Of a stretch of DNA of 64,000 nt, positions 31,352 to 39,589 are shown piece after piece. A program made the translations under genes and the position numbers. The notes below the pieces were generated by a model. That model saw only the letters and a list, made by a program, of their open reading frames with translations. It was not told the origin of the DNA and did no database searches. Position 1 is the first letter of the stretch. Each line of letters starts with the position of its first letter. The DNA is taken from positions 62,001-126,000 of the forward strand of contig NZ_JOHY01000037.1 in the NCBI RefSeq assembly GCF_000721495.1, given 5' to 3'. Source of the stretch: Streptomyces sp. NRRL F-5123. GTDB taxonomy: Bacteria; Actinomycetota; Actinomycetes; Streptomycetales; Streptomycetaceae.

Positions 31352-31474
31352 ATGCGCAAGTTCCGCACCGTCGCAGCCGCGTTCGCCAGCTCCGCACTGC
31401 TGTTTGTGCCGCTGCTCGTCGCCCTGAACGCCCTGGGTTCCGGCACGGGCACCAACGATCTGCCCTGGACGTGA
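31352..31474 (+). CDS. Small membrane-associated or secreted peptide (40 residues)
   Basis: A 40-codon gene too short for usual ORF lists. ATG 31352 has GGGGAG six bases upstream. The product starts with a basic head (MRKFR), then a hydrophobic helix (VAAAFASSALLFVPLLVAL) and a short polar tail ending NDLPWT. It could be a single-span membrane peptide or a peptide with an uncleaved signal. It is the only plus-strand gene in this part of the cluster, divergent from one SARP gene and convergent with the other. I do not recognise the family; a signalling or immunity role is only a guess. A -10-like TAAGGT stands at 31293-31298. Confidence 0.6.
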   Translation: MRKFRTVAAAFASSALLFVPLLVALNALGSGTGTNDLPWT

Positions 31475-31510
31475 TCCGGCGGCAGGACCGAAAAGACCGG
31501 CCCGGGGGAA

Positions 31511-34500
31511 TCAGCAGCCGCTGAGCAGCCGGGCCAGCTCCAGCCCCTCGATGGGGCTGTCGGCGCCGCGGGACTCCAGGACCTCGCGCAGCCGGCCCGC
31601 GCGCCGCACCCACACCGGGGCGTTGAGCGAGCGGAATTCCTGCTGGGCCCAAGCCAGGGGCGCGTCCGCGCCCGTTCCGCCGCAGAGGGCTTCGGCGCAG
31701 GCGAGGTTGGTGGTGATCCGGGCCTGGAGGAAGCGGTCGTTGACCTCTTCGGCGGCCCGCAGGGCGCGCAGCAGGCTCGCGCGCGCCTTGTGCGGCTCGT
31801 TCTGCCGCCACTGCGCCTCGCCGAGCACGCACAGCGCGTGGGCCTCGCCCAGCCGGTCACGCTGGCCGCGGGTGAGGCCCACGACGTCGTGGCACACCCG
31901 CTCCGCCTGCTCCGCCTGCCCGGCGCTGAGCAGCGCCTCGGCGAGCCGGTAGAGGTTCTGGGTGCGGCTGCGCAGCGACCCGGCCTCGTAGCTGACCTCG
32001 ATCGCCTGGTTGCTCAGCTCCACCCCGCGCTCGGGGTTGCCCTGCTCGATCTCGATCTGCGCGAGCAGGCCCAGCGCGTGCGAGAGGCCGGAGGAGTCGC
32101 CGGTCTGCCGGAAGAGGACGAGGGACGCCTCGCAGTAGCGCGCGGCCTGGTCCAGCTCGCCGCGGAAGCGGGCGCAGACGGCGAGGTTGCGCCGCACGAT
32201 GGCGCGGCCCTGGGTGTCGTCGGTCTGCTCCAGCAGGTCCAGGGCGGTCAGCAGCCGCTCGCACGCCTCGTCGTAGCGGCGCTGGTAGATGGCCAGGGTG
32301 CCCAGCGAGCGCAGCATGGTGCCGGCGCCGTGGGTGTCGCCGGCGCGCTGCGCGCCCTCCAGGGCGCTGTCGGCGGCCCGGCGCCAGTCCTCCAGGTAGT
32401 TGCGGGTCTCGAAGAAGGGCACCGACCCGATCGCCAGGACCCACGCGCGGCCCTCCTGGCCGTCGCGTGCGGCCTGCGCCACGAGCGCACCGAGCGCCTC
32501 CCGCTCGCCCTCGAACCACTCGATGGGGTCGGACACCAGCTCGCTCACCGCGCCGCCGGGCAGCTCCTGGATGTGCGCCGGGACGTGCGGGGCGACCTCG
32601 CCCTTGCCGTACAGCTGCTCCTGGGCGGCGTAGACGAGCGTGAGCATGGCGGACAGCACGCGGTCCAGCGTCTGCTCGCGCTCCTGCACGCCGTCCTCGG
32701 CCAGGCACCGCTCCTGGGCGAACAGCCGCATCAGGTCCGGGATGCGGAAGCGCGTGCCGCCGCCGCGCACCGGGCAGCGCTCCAGCAGCTGCGCACCGGC
32801 GAGCTGGTGCAGCAGTTCCTCGGACACCCCAGGGGTGACGCCGAGGACGGGCGCGCCGATCCACGGCGGGAAGTCCGGCACGTCGAGCACGCTCAGCTGC
32901 CGGTAGAGGCGGGCGGCCTGCACCGACAGGGCGCGGTAGCTGAGCCACAGGCTGGAGCGCACACCGCTCTCGCCGGGGCTGACGACGTCCAGCCGCTCCC
33001 GGCGGTCCTCCATGCGCGCGACCATCCGGCGCAGCGACCACTGGTGGTCGGACAGCAGCCGGGTCGCGACGATGCGCAGGGCGAGCGGTAACCGGTCGCA
33101 CAGGTCCACCAGGCGCCGCGCGGCCGCGGGTTCGGCCGCCACCCGCTGGTCGCCGATGGTGGCGGCGAGCAGGTTGAGGGACTCGGTCGTGCTCATCCCG
33201 TGCAGCTCGATACGGACCGCGGCGACCGCGCCGGCCAGCCCGTTGAAGGGGTCGCGGCTGGTGAAGAGCGCGCGGGCGGGTCCGCGGCCGGGCAGCAGCG
33301 GGCGGATCTGCTCCAGCGAGCCGGCGTTGTCCAGGACGATCAGCAGCCGCTTGCCGTCCAGGGTGCTGCGGTAGAGCGCGGCCCGGTCCTGGATGCCCTC
33401 GGGGATCGACGCGCCGGGCACGCCGAGCGCGCGCAGCGCCCGGTCGAGGGCGGCCTCGGGGGTGACCCCGCCGTGCGTGCGCAGGCCCTGGAGATCCAGG
33501 TAGATCTGCCCGTCGGGGAAGCGCTGGGCGACACGGTCGGCCCAGTGCTGGGCGAGCGCGCTCTTGCCGACGCCGGCGGCGCCGCAGATCGCCGCGATGC
33601 GCACCGGCAGGCCGCCGCCGGGCCCGAGCGCGGGCTGCACGAGCCGGCCGAGCAGTTCGAGCTCGGCCTCCCGGCCGACGAACGGCTCGGGCGGCAGCGG
33701 CAGTTGGTGCGGTACGGCGGGCGTCGCGGCGGCCGCGGGCGCGGGCGCGGTCTCCGGGGCCGCGGCCACCACGAGGGGCTCGGCCACGGCGGCGGGGGCG
33801 GGGGCGGGGGCCGGGGGCCGTACCGGCGCGGGGCCGTCGCCCTCCAGCACGGTGCGGTGCAGCTCCTGGAGTTCGGCGCCCGGCTCGACGCCCAGCTCGG
33901 CGATGAGGACGCGGCGCCCCTCGCGATAGCAGCCGAGCGCCTCGGAGCGGCGGCCCGACAGGTGGTAGGCCTGCATGAGGACGGCCCGGGCGTGCTCGCG
34001 CAGGGGGTGTTCGGCGACCAGCGGGCCCAGGCTCTCCACGACGGAGCGGTAGCGGCCCTGCTGGAGCTGGACGGCGGCGTACTCCTCGGCCAGGTCGACC
34101 TTCAGCTCGGTGAGCCGGCGCACCACCCCGGTCAGGGAGCCGCCGTCCATGCCGTCGAGCACCGGGCCGTCCCACAGCGCGAGGGCGTTCTCGAAGCGGG
34201 CCGCGGCCGCGTCGGGGTCGCCCGCCTCGGCTGCCGCCCCCGCGGCGGCAGCCGAGGCGTACAGGTCGACGACATCGACGTAGTGGCCCGCGGTGTGCAG
34301 CACGTAGCCGGGCGCCACGGTCTCGATGAGGCCGTCGACGCGGGCCTCGTCGCGGAAGGTCTTGCGCAGGGCGGAGACGCAGATGGCGATCTGGTTGCGC
34401 GCGGTGGCCGGGGGGTCGCTGTGCCAGACGGCCTCGGCCAGGGAGTCGACCGATACCACGCGCCCGGGGGTGAGCAGCAGCACGGCCAGAATCGTTCGCT

Positions 34501-34585
34501 GCCGCGCGCTGCGCAGTTGCAGCGACCTGCCGTCCGCGCTCACTTTGAGCGGGCCCAGCACCTGAAACGATAGCCGGGTCGACAC
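31511..34585 (-). CDS. AfsR-like SARP regulator with NB-ARC and TPR domains
   Basis: 1024 residues, full AfsR layout: winged helix (about 1-95, LSFQVLGPLKVSADGRSLQLR, ICVSALRKTF), BTAD (about 100-250), an Ala/Pro/Val-rich linker, NB-ARC ATPase (about 300-600; Walker A GAAGVGKSALAQHW, Walker B LLIVLDNAGS), then TPR-like repeats (about 690-1000, with LGTLAIYQRRYDEACERLLTAL, LGLLAQIEIEQGNPERGVELS). The start GTG 34585 has GAAGGGG six bases upstream. It is likely a second activator of the cluster, needing nucleotide and perhaps a ligand or partner to become active. It follows the MbtH fusion gene on the same strand by 108 bp with its own promoter-like sequence. Confidence 0.92.
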   Translation of the reverse strand: MSTRLSFQVLGPLKVSADGRSLQLRSARQRTILAVLLLTPGRVVSVDSLAEAVWHSDPPATARNQIAICVSALRKTFRDEARVDGLIETVAPGYVLHTAGHYVDVVDLYASAAAAGAAAEAGDPDAAAARFENALALWDGPVLDGMDGGSLTGVVRRLTELKVDLAEEYAAVQLQQGRYRSVVESLGPLVAEHPLREHARAVLMQAYHLSGRRSEALGCYREGRRVLIAELGVEPGAELQELHRTVLEGDGPAPVRPPAPAPAPAAVAEPLVVAAAPETAPAPAAAATPAVPHQLPLPPEPFVGREAELELLGRLVQPALGPGGGLPVRIAAICGAAGVGKSALAQHWADRVAQRFPDGQIYLDLQGLRTHGGVTPEAALDRALRALGVPGASIPEGIQDRAALYRSTLDGKRLLIVLDNAGSLEQIRPLLPGRGPARALFTSRDPFNGLAGAVAAVRIELHGMSTTESLNLLAATIGDQRVAAEPAAARRLVDLCDRLPLALRIVATRLLSDHQWSLRRMVARMEDRRERLDVVSPGESGVRSSLWLSYRALSVQAARLYRQLSVLDVPDFPPWIGAPVLGVTPGVSEELLHQLAGAQLLERCPVRGGGTRFRIPDLMRLFAQERCLAEDGVQEREQTLDRVLSAMLTLVYAAQEQLYGKGEVAPHVPAHIQELPGGAVSELVSDPIEWFEGEREALGALVAQAARDGQEGRAWVLAIGSVPFFETRNYLEDWRRAADSALEGAQRAGDTHGAGTMLRSLGTLAIYQRRYDEACERLLTALDLLEQTDDTQGRAIVRRNLAVCARFRGELDQAARYCEASLVLFRQTGDSSGLSHALGLLAQIEIEQGNPERGVELSNQAIEVSYEAGSLRSRTQNLYRLAEALLSAGQAEQAERVCHDVVGLTRGQRDRLGEAHALCVLGEAQWRQNEPHKARASLLRALRAAEEVNDRFLQARITTNLACAEALCGGTGADAPLAWAQQEFRSLNAPVWVRRAGRLREVLESRGADSPIEGLELARLLSGC

Positions 34586-34644
34586 ACCGTCCCCTTCCCG
34601 AGGCGCACCCGCGCCCCGTCCCCCACGGGAGACATTGCAGAGCC

Positions 34645-34673
34645 ATTCTGCGTACAAGTTTTCGTCTCGACAA
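34645..34673 (-). promoter_or_regulatory. Putative promoter of the large SARP gene
   Basis: Minus strand: TTGTCG (34673-34668), 17-base spacer, CAGAAT (34650-34645). It lies about 60 bases before the GTG start. Fair match to a vegetative sigma-70-type promoter. Confidence 0.4.
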
Positions 34674-34693
34674 CACAGTTGAGCCACTTCACG

Positions 34694-37630
34694 CTACGTG
34701 CCGGTCAGCCAACCCGTTCCCTGCGCCTCTTCCAGGAACCATAACTTTCCGTCACCCGATGGCCGGGACCTTTCGGTCAATCGGCCCCCGGCCCGCAGCC
34801 GGAGGGCGATCTCCCTGCGCAGCAGCCCGCCCGCCCGGCCGTTGGCCAGGACCACCAGGCCGTTGCCGGTGCGCAGCCGCAGCGTCGAGACGGCGTAGTG
34901 GCCGGCCGGCGCCCCCTCGTGCCCGAACTCGGTGTCGGAGCCGAGGACGTCGACCATGGTGCCGAGCCCGTAGAGGTCGTCGGGGCTCGGGGTGAGCATG
35001 CGGGCCGCGGTGTCCGGGGTGAGCAGGGCGAGCGGGACACCGTGGGCGGAGCGGCGCACCTCCAGCGCCACCTTGGCCAGGTCGGAGGCGGTCGTCCACA
35101 GTTCGGACGCGCCCGGGTCCGTGGCCGGTTCCGTGGCCGGTTCCGTGCCAGGTGCGGTGCCCGCCCCGGTGTCCGGTTCCGCTTGCGTGCCCGCCGCCGC
35201 TGCCGACGCGGGCGGCAGTGGGCGGCCCGCCTCGTCGTGGCCGATCCGCGCCGCCGGGGCGCCGGTACGGCCGCCGCTGCGGGGCGGCGGGCCGCCGAAG
35301 CAGCTGTCGTCCAGGCCCAGCGGCCCCAGCACCAGGCGCCGCATCAGCAGCCCGAACGGTTCGCCCGTCACCTCCTCCAGCAGCGCCAGCAGCAGGTCCG
35401 CGCCGGCCTGGCCGAAGCGGTTGCCCAGCAGGTCCGCGAGGGTCGGGCGGCGGGCGGCGCCGCGCCCGGCGGCGGCGTCCGGCGGGGCGTTCAGGGCCGC
35501 GTCCAGGTCGAGCAGCCCCTCGTCCGCCAGCCGCAGCACGCCCAGCGCCGTGACGTGCCGGCTCAGGCCTCCCGCCGGGAAGGCGGTGCGCGGGGTGACC
35601 GGCCGGCCCTCCCCGTCGTGGCCCGCGGCCTCGACCGCGACCAGGCCGCCCGCGTCGAGCACCGCCACGGAGGCGCCGGGCACCCGGCAGTCCGCGAGCA
35701 GCTCCGCCAGCGGGCGCCCGCCGAACGCGACGTGCCGCCCGCTGCGCGCGGCCCTGCGTGGGGCGTCCAGCAGCGGGCCGCCGGGCCGCGGCAGCGCCGC
35801 GAGGTCCACCCGCCCGTCGGCGGCCCGTGGCAGCTCGGCGAGCAGCGCGAGGCTCGCGGGCACCAGGTGGTCCGGCAGCAGCCGCCGGCAGTGCGCGGCC
35901 AGCTCCGCCGCGTCCAGGCCCTGCGCGCCGGGGCGCGGCACCACGTAGGCGGCGAGCCGGACGTCGCCGGAAGCCGCCCGCACCCCCACGACGACGGCCT
36001 CGTCGACGCACGGGTGGTCGTACAGGGCCTCCTCGGCCTCCGCCGGGTCGGCGCGGTGCCCGCCGATCCACACCTGCCGGTCGGTGCGGCCGAGCGGCTC
36101 GGCCTCCCCCGCCGCGGTGCGCCGCACCAGCTGCCCGGTGCGGAACATCCGGGTGCCGGGCGGGCCGTACGGGTCGGGCAGGAAGCGCTCGGCGGTCAGC
36201 GCGGCCCGCCCGACGTAGCCGAGGGCCACGCCGGGACCGGCCACGTACAGCTCGCCGACCTCGCCCGGCGGGACCTGCCGCCCGTCGCCGTCGAGCACCC
36301 GGATCCGGCTGTCCGCGGCGGGGCGTACGGGGTCGGGACAGCTGCCGTACGACGTCTCGACCGAGCCGTACGCGGGGAGCAGCCGCCCGCGGCCGAGGAA
36401 TTCGGCGAGCCGCGCCGCGGCAGGCCCCGGCGTGCTGCCGCCGCTCGCGACGACGAACGTGCCGGCCAGCGCCGCGACCACCGCCGGGCCGGACTGCCGG
36501 ACGAGCAGGTCGAGATGGCTCGGCGTCAGGTGCAGGAAGGCGAAGGGGCCGGCCGCCGCGAGCCATTCCCCCAACTGGGCGAGGTCCAGCGCCCGCGGGG
36601 CGAGCACCACCCGCTGCCCGGCCGCGAGCGGGGCCCACAGCCCGGTGGCCGTCATCTCGGAGGCGACCGAGCAGAAGACCGCGGTGCCGCCGCCCCGCGC
36701 GCCGGTCAGCTCCCGTCCGGCCCAGGCCACGTGGTCCGCGAGCCCGCGGTGCGTGACGGCGACGGGGTAGGGGCGCCCGGCCACGGTGGGGGCGTGGGCC
36801 ACCAGCGCGACGTCGTCCGGGTCCGGGGGCCCCTGCGGCTCCGGCGGCTCCGGCGGCTCCGCGGCGGCGTCCGCCGGGGGCGCGGCGAACGCGCCGGTGA
36901 CCTCGGGGTCGTCGACGTACAGCACGGTGCCGTCGAAGCCGCAGAGGCCGTCCGCCGCGTGGGCGAGTTCGGTGACCAGCACACGGGCCCCGGCGTCGGC
37001 GAGCAGCAGCCGCAGCCGGGCCGCCGGGAAGTCCGGGTCCAGCGGTACGCAGCCGGCGCGGGCCTTCCACGCGCCCAGCGTCACGGCGTGCAGATCGGCG
37101 CCCCGGCCGAGGAGTACCCCGACCAGGGCGCCGCGCCCCACCCCGCGCGAACGCAGTAAGCGGGCCCACCGGTCGGAGGCGGCGTCCAGCTCCCCGAAGG
37201 TGAGGGCGAAGCCGTCCCCCTCCACCGCGACCGCCCCGGGCTCCCGCCGCGCCCACCGCGCGAGCCGCACGGGAAGCGGCTCGGCATCGGGGGCGGCGGC
37301 CGCCCCGGGACCACCAAAGGCCGAAGGCCCACCGGCCGCCCCGGGACCACCAAAGGCCGAAGGCCCACCGGCCACCGCGGGACCACCGGAGGCCCAGGGC
37401 TCACCGGCCGCCGCGGGCCGCGGGCGTTCCGCCCCCGCGTGCGGGCTCCGCGGCCGCAGGTCCGTCCACACCTCCTGGATGTGCGCGAGGCACCGCTCCC
37501 GCGGCCCGGTGGTCCCCTCGGCGTGCCAGCCGGCGGGCAGTTCACGGTCGATCCACCAGATCGAGTGCTGCCCCTCGCCGTTGAGCACGACGCGCCGGTC
37601 CGCGGGGTCGGCGGTCTGCTGTTCTGACAA
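34694..37630 (-). CDS. MbtH - adenylation-like - beta-lactamase-like fusion, both enzyme domains apparently inactive
   Basis: 978 residues. Residues about 10-65 are MbtH-like (VVLNGEGQHSIW, LPAGWH, HIQEVWTDLRPRS). After a Gly/Pro/Ala repeat linker comes an NRPS-type adenylation fold (about 120-600): A2 (GCVPLDPDFPAARLRLLL), A5 (AYGSVETSYG), A6 (GELYVAGPGVALGY) and A8 (GRTDRQVWIGGHR) are readable, but A3 is HAPTVAGRPYPVAVTHRG with no SGTTGxPKG, A7 is FRTGQL instead of RTGDL, and the A10 lysine is replaced (DGRVDL). Residues about 610-960 resemble class C beta-lactamase/esterases (LRLADEGLLDLDA, LLEEVTGEPF, FGHEGAPAGHY), yet SxxK is GLSR and YxN is absent. The start is TTG with AGGAG five bases upstream. 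Possibly a binding or regulatory scaffold. Confidence 0.8.
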   Translation of the reverse strand: MSEQQTADPADRRVVLNGEGQHSIWWIDRELPAGWHAEGTTGPRERCLAHIQEVWTDLRPRSPHAGAERPRPAAAGEPWASGGPAVAGGPSAFGGPGAAGGPSAFGGPGAAAAPDAEPLPVRLARWARREPGAVAVEGDGFALTFGELDAASDRWARLLRSRGVGRGALVGVLLGRGADLHAVTLGAWKARAGCVPLDPDFPAARLRLLLADAGARVLVTELAHAADGLCGFDGTVLYVDDPEVTGAFAAPPADAAAEPPEPPEPQGPPDPDDVALVAHAPTVAGRPYPVAVTHRGLADHVAWAGRELTGARGGGTAVFCSVASEMTATGLWAPLAAGQRVVLAPRALDLAQLGEWLAAAGPFAFLHLTPSHLDLLVRQSGPAVVAALAGTFVVASGGSTPGPAAARLAEFLGRGRLLPAYGSVETSYGSCPDPVRPAADSRIRVLDGDGRQVPPGEVGELYVAGPGVALGYVGRAALTAERFLPDPYGPPGTRMFRTGQLVRRTAAGEAEPLGRTDRQVWIGGHRADPAEAEEALYDHPCVDEAVVVGVRAASGDVRLAAYVVPRPGAQGLDAAELAAHCRRLLPDHLVPASLALLAELPRAADGRVDLAALPRPGGPLLDAPRRAARSGRHVAFGGRPLAELLADCRVPGASVAVLDAGGLVAVEAAGHDGEGRPVTPRTAFPAGGLSRHVTALGVLRLADEGLLDLDAALNAPPDAAAGRGAARRPTLADLLGNRFGQAGADLLLALLEEVTGEPFGLLMRRLVLGPLGLDDSCFGGPPPRSGGRTGAPAARIGHDEAGRPLPPASAAAAGTQAEPDTGAGTAPGTEPATEPATDPGASELWTTASDLAKVALEVRRSAHGVPLALLTPDTAARMLTPSPDDLYGLGTMVDVLGSDTEFGHEGAPAGHYAVSTLRLRTGNGLVVLANGRAGGLLRREIALRLRAGGRLTERSRPSGDGKLWFLEEAQGTGWLTGT
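37305..37412 (-). repeat. 36-bp tandem repeat in the linker of the MbtH fusion gene
   Basis: Three in-frame copies of a 36-base unit starting at 37305, 37341 and 37377; the first two differ at one base near the end, the third is diverged. They encode 12-residue Gly/Pro/Ala/Phe units (GGPSAFGGPGAA). Confidence 0.85.
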
Positions 37631-37711
37631 GGTCACTCCTGTCGGATCCGGGGACGCCACCCAGGGGGTGGGCCATGGGCTGGGCCAGGGGGCGGGCCGG
37701 GGCGCACGGAG

Positions 37712-37745
37712 GCGGCCGGACCGGGAGCCGACCCGGTCCGGCCGC
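37712..37745 (-). terminator. Hairpin between the acyl-AMP ligase and the MbtH fusion gene
   Basis: Perfect 14-bp stem GCGGCCGGACCGGG (37712-37725) with CCCGGTCCGGCCGC (37732-37745), six-base loop, about 25 bases past the ligase stop. It should end the ligase transcript, leaving the fusion gene to a promoter in 37631-37711. Confidence 0.75.
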
Positions 37746-37770
37746 GGGGAAGGGCGCCCGGCGCGGGCGG

Positions 37771-39393
37771 TCAGGGCCGCTCGGACAGCTCGTCCTCCAG
37801 CCGGCGGGACAGCTCGACCCTGCGGGTCTTGAGCGTCGCGGTGCGCGGCAGTTCGGCCAGCGGGATCTGGACCGGCTCGGCGAGCTGCGGGTAGGCCGTG
37901 GTGGCGGCGCGCCAGCGGTCCATGTCCAGCGGCTCGTCGCGGTGGGTGCACACCACCGGGACGGCCTGGGCGTGCGGGCCGGGCACCACGACGAGCTCGG
38001 CCAGCTCCTCCAGCTTGTCGAGGATGTCGTCCTCGACCTCCAGGTTGCTGCCGACGCCCTCGATCGTGTCGAACTCCCGGTCCAGCATGTGCAGGCAGCC
38101 GAAGCGGGTGCGGTAGCCGACGTCCCCGGTGCGCCACCAGCCGTCGTGCACGTTCTCGTCGTAGCGGTCCTGCTCGCCGTGGTAGGTCTTGGCGATGCCG
38201 TCCCAGCGGACGTCGATGTAGCCGGGGTGCGCCTGCGAGGGCCGCTTGCCGTCCCGGCTCACCACCCGGACCTTCGCGCTGCCCGGCAGCGCGAAGCCCA
38301 TGCAGCGGCCGTCCATCCGGTGCGCGAACTTCCGGAAGTAGGGGCGCCCGGCGGCCGGGCCGACCTCGCTCTGGCCGTAGATCTGGAAGAACTGCGCCCG
38401 CTGCGCGGAGGAGTGCAGCAGCCGCCGCACGGTGCGCGGGTGGATCGCGTCGAAGGTGCTGCTGAAGTACTTGACCGAGGCGAAGGGCTTGCGGCTGTCG
38501 TCGGTCAGGCCCTCCCAGGCCAGGAAGGAGTTGGGCAGCGCCTCGACGAGCCAGGGGCGGTGCCGGACGAAGAACTCGGCGACGGCGTCCGGCCTTCCGT
38601 CGTTCACCGCGAGCACCGGCATCCCCTTGAGGAAGCACAGCGACAGCGCCGCGAAGGTCCGGGAGTGGCCGAAGGGGATGTGGACGGCGACGGTGCCGCG
38701 CTTGCGCATCATGCCGAGCAGGAAGAGCTGCGGGCGCAGCCGGGTGCGCATGGTCCGCGGGGTGTGCACGACGAGCTTGGGCAGCCCGGTGGTGCCCGAG
38801 GTGTGGGTGATCATGGCGGGCTCGTCCAGGCCGCGCAACACCGGCTTGACGGGCGTGCCGCCGTCCAGGTCGGCGAGCCGGGTCGCGCCCGGGCCGGTCT
38901 CGCCGATCCCGATGACGCCCCGGGTGAGCCCGTCGAGGTCGACGCCGTCCTCGGTCAGCGCGCGTAGCTTGGGCCCGTCGGTGATCAGGTGCGGCCGGTC
39001 CAGCCGGGCCATCAGGGCGGACAGCGCCGCGGAGTCCAGGTGGTGGGAGAGCATGACGGGCACGGCGCCGACGCGCTCCACCGCGGTCGCCAGCAGCCAC
39101 AGGTCGAAGTTGGGGGCCTTGCAGACCACGACGTGGCCGCCGGGGCGCACCCCGGCGGCGGCGAGCCGGTTGGCGAAGTCGGCGGCGTGGCCGGCGAGCC
39201 CGGCCACGGTCAGCCGGCGGCCCGCCTCGGGCAGGGCGTCGAGGTCGTGGTCGAGCGTGACCGGCGTGCCGCCGCGGACGAGTGCGGCCCGCTCCGGCAC
39301 GACGCCGAGGTAGAGGCCGGTCTTGTGCAGGGACTCCTGGTCCGTGGCGCTCCTCGTTCCGGGGTCCAGCTTGTCCAGCAACGTGCTTCCCAT
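37771..39393 (-). CDS. Adenylate-forming acyl/aryl ligase
   Basis: 540 residues of the ANL superfamily with intact motifs: A3 THTSGTTGLPKLVVHT, A5-like YGQSEVGPAAGR, A7 WRTGDVGYRTRFGCLH, A8 region LDREFDTIEGVGSNLE, and a C-terminal lysine in RTATLKTRRVEL. It should bind ATP and activate a carboxylate as the acyl-AMP, for transfer to CoA, a carrier or an amine. In other pathways relatives also act on non-acid substrates, for example the diazotases that use nitrite on aromatic amines, which is worth noting next to an aminotransferase. ATG 39393 has GGAGGG about 9 bases upstream. The substrate cannot be told from the sequence. Confidence 0.88.
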   Translation of the reverse strand: MGSTLLDKLDPGTRSATDQESLHKTGLYLGVVPERAALVRGGTPVTLDHDLDALPEAGRRLTVAGLAGHAADFANRLAAAGVRPGGHVVVCKAPNFDLWLLATAVERVGAVPVMLSHHLDSAALSALMARLDRPHLITDGPKLRALTEDGVDLDGLTRGVIGIGETGPGATRLADLDGGTPVKPVLRGLDEPAMITHTSGTTGLPKLVVHTPRTMRTRLRPQLFLLGMMRKRGTVAVHIPFGHSRTFAALSLCFLKGMPVLAVNDGRPDAVAEFFVRHRPWLVEALPNSFLAWEGLTDDSRKPFASVKYFSSTFDAIHPRTVRRLLHSSAQRAQFFQIYGQSEVGPAAGRPYFRKFAHRMDGRCMGFALPGSAKVRVVSRDGKRPSQAHPGYIDVRWDGIAKTYHGEQDRYDENVHDGWWRTGDVGYRTRFGCLHMLDREFDTIEGVGSNLEVEDDILDKLEELAELVVVPGPHAQAVPVVCTHRDEPLDMDRWRAATTAYPQLAEPVQIPLAELPRTATLKTRRVELSRRLEDELSERP

Positions 39394-39589
39394 CAGATCT
39401 CCCTCCGGGCCCGCCTCGTTCCGGTAAGGCAGCGGACGGCGGTTCGGTGTGCTCGGGTGCCGGTGAAGCACAGCGTCCTGCACCGGACTTGGTGCCGAAT
39501 GTGCGCCCGTGCAGCTCCGTCGCGGCGCTGCGGCCGGGCGGATGTACGGGACCGGGCGGGGGCGGCGTACGACGCTGTACGGCGCCCGG

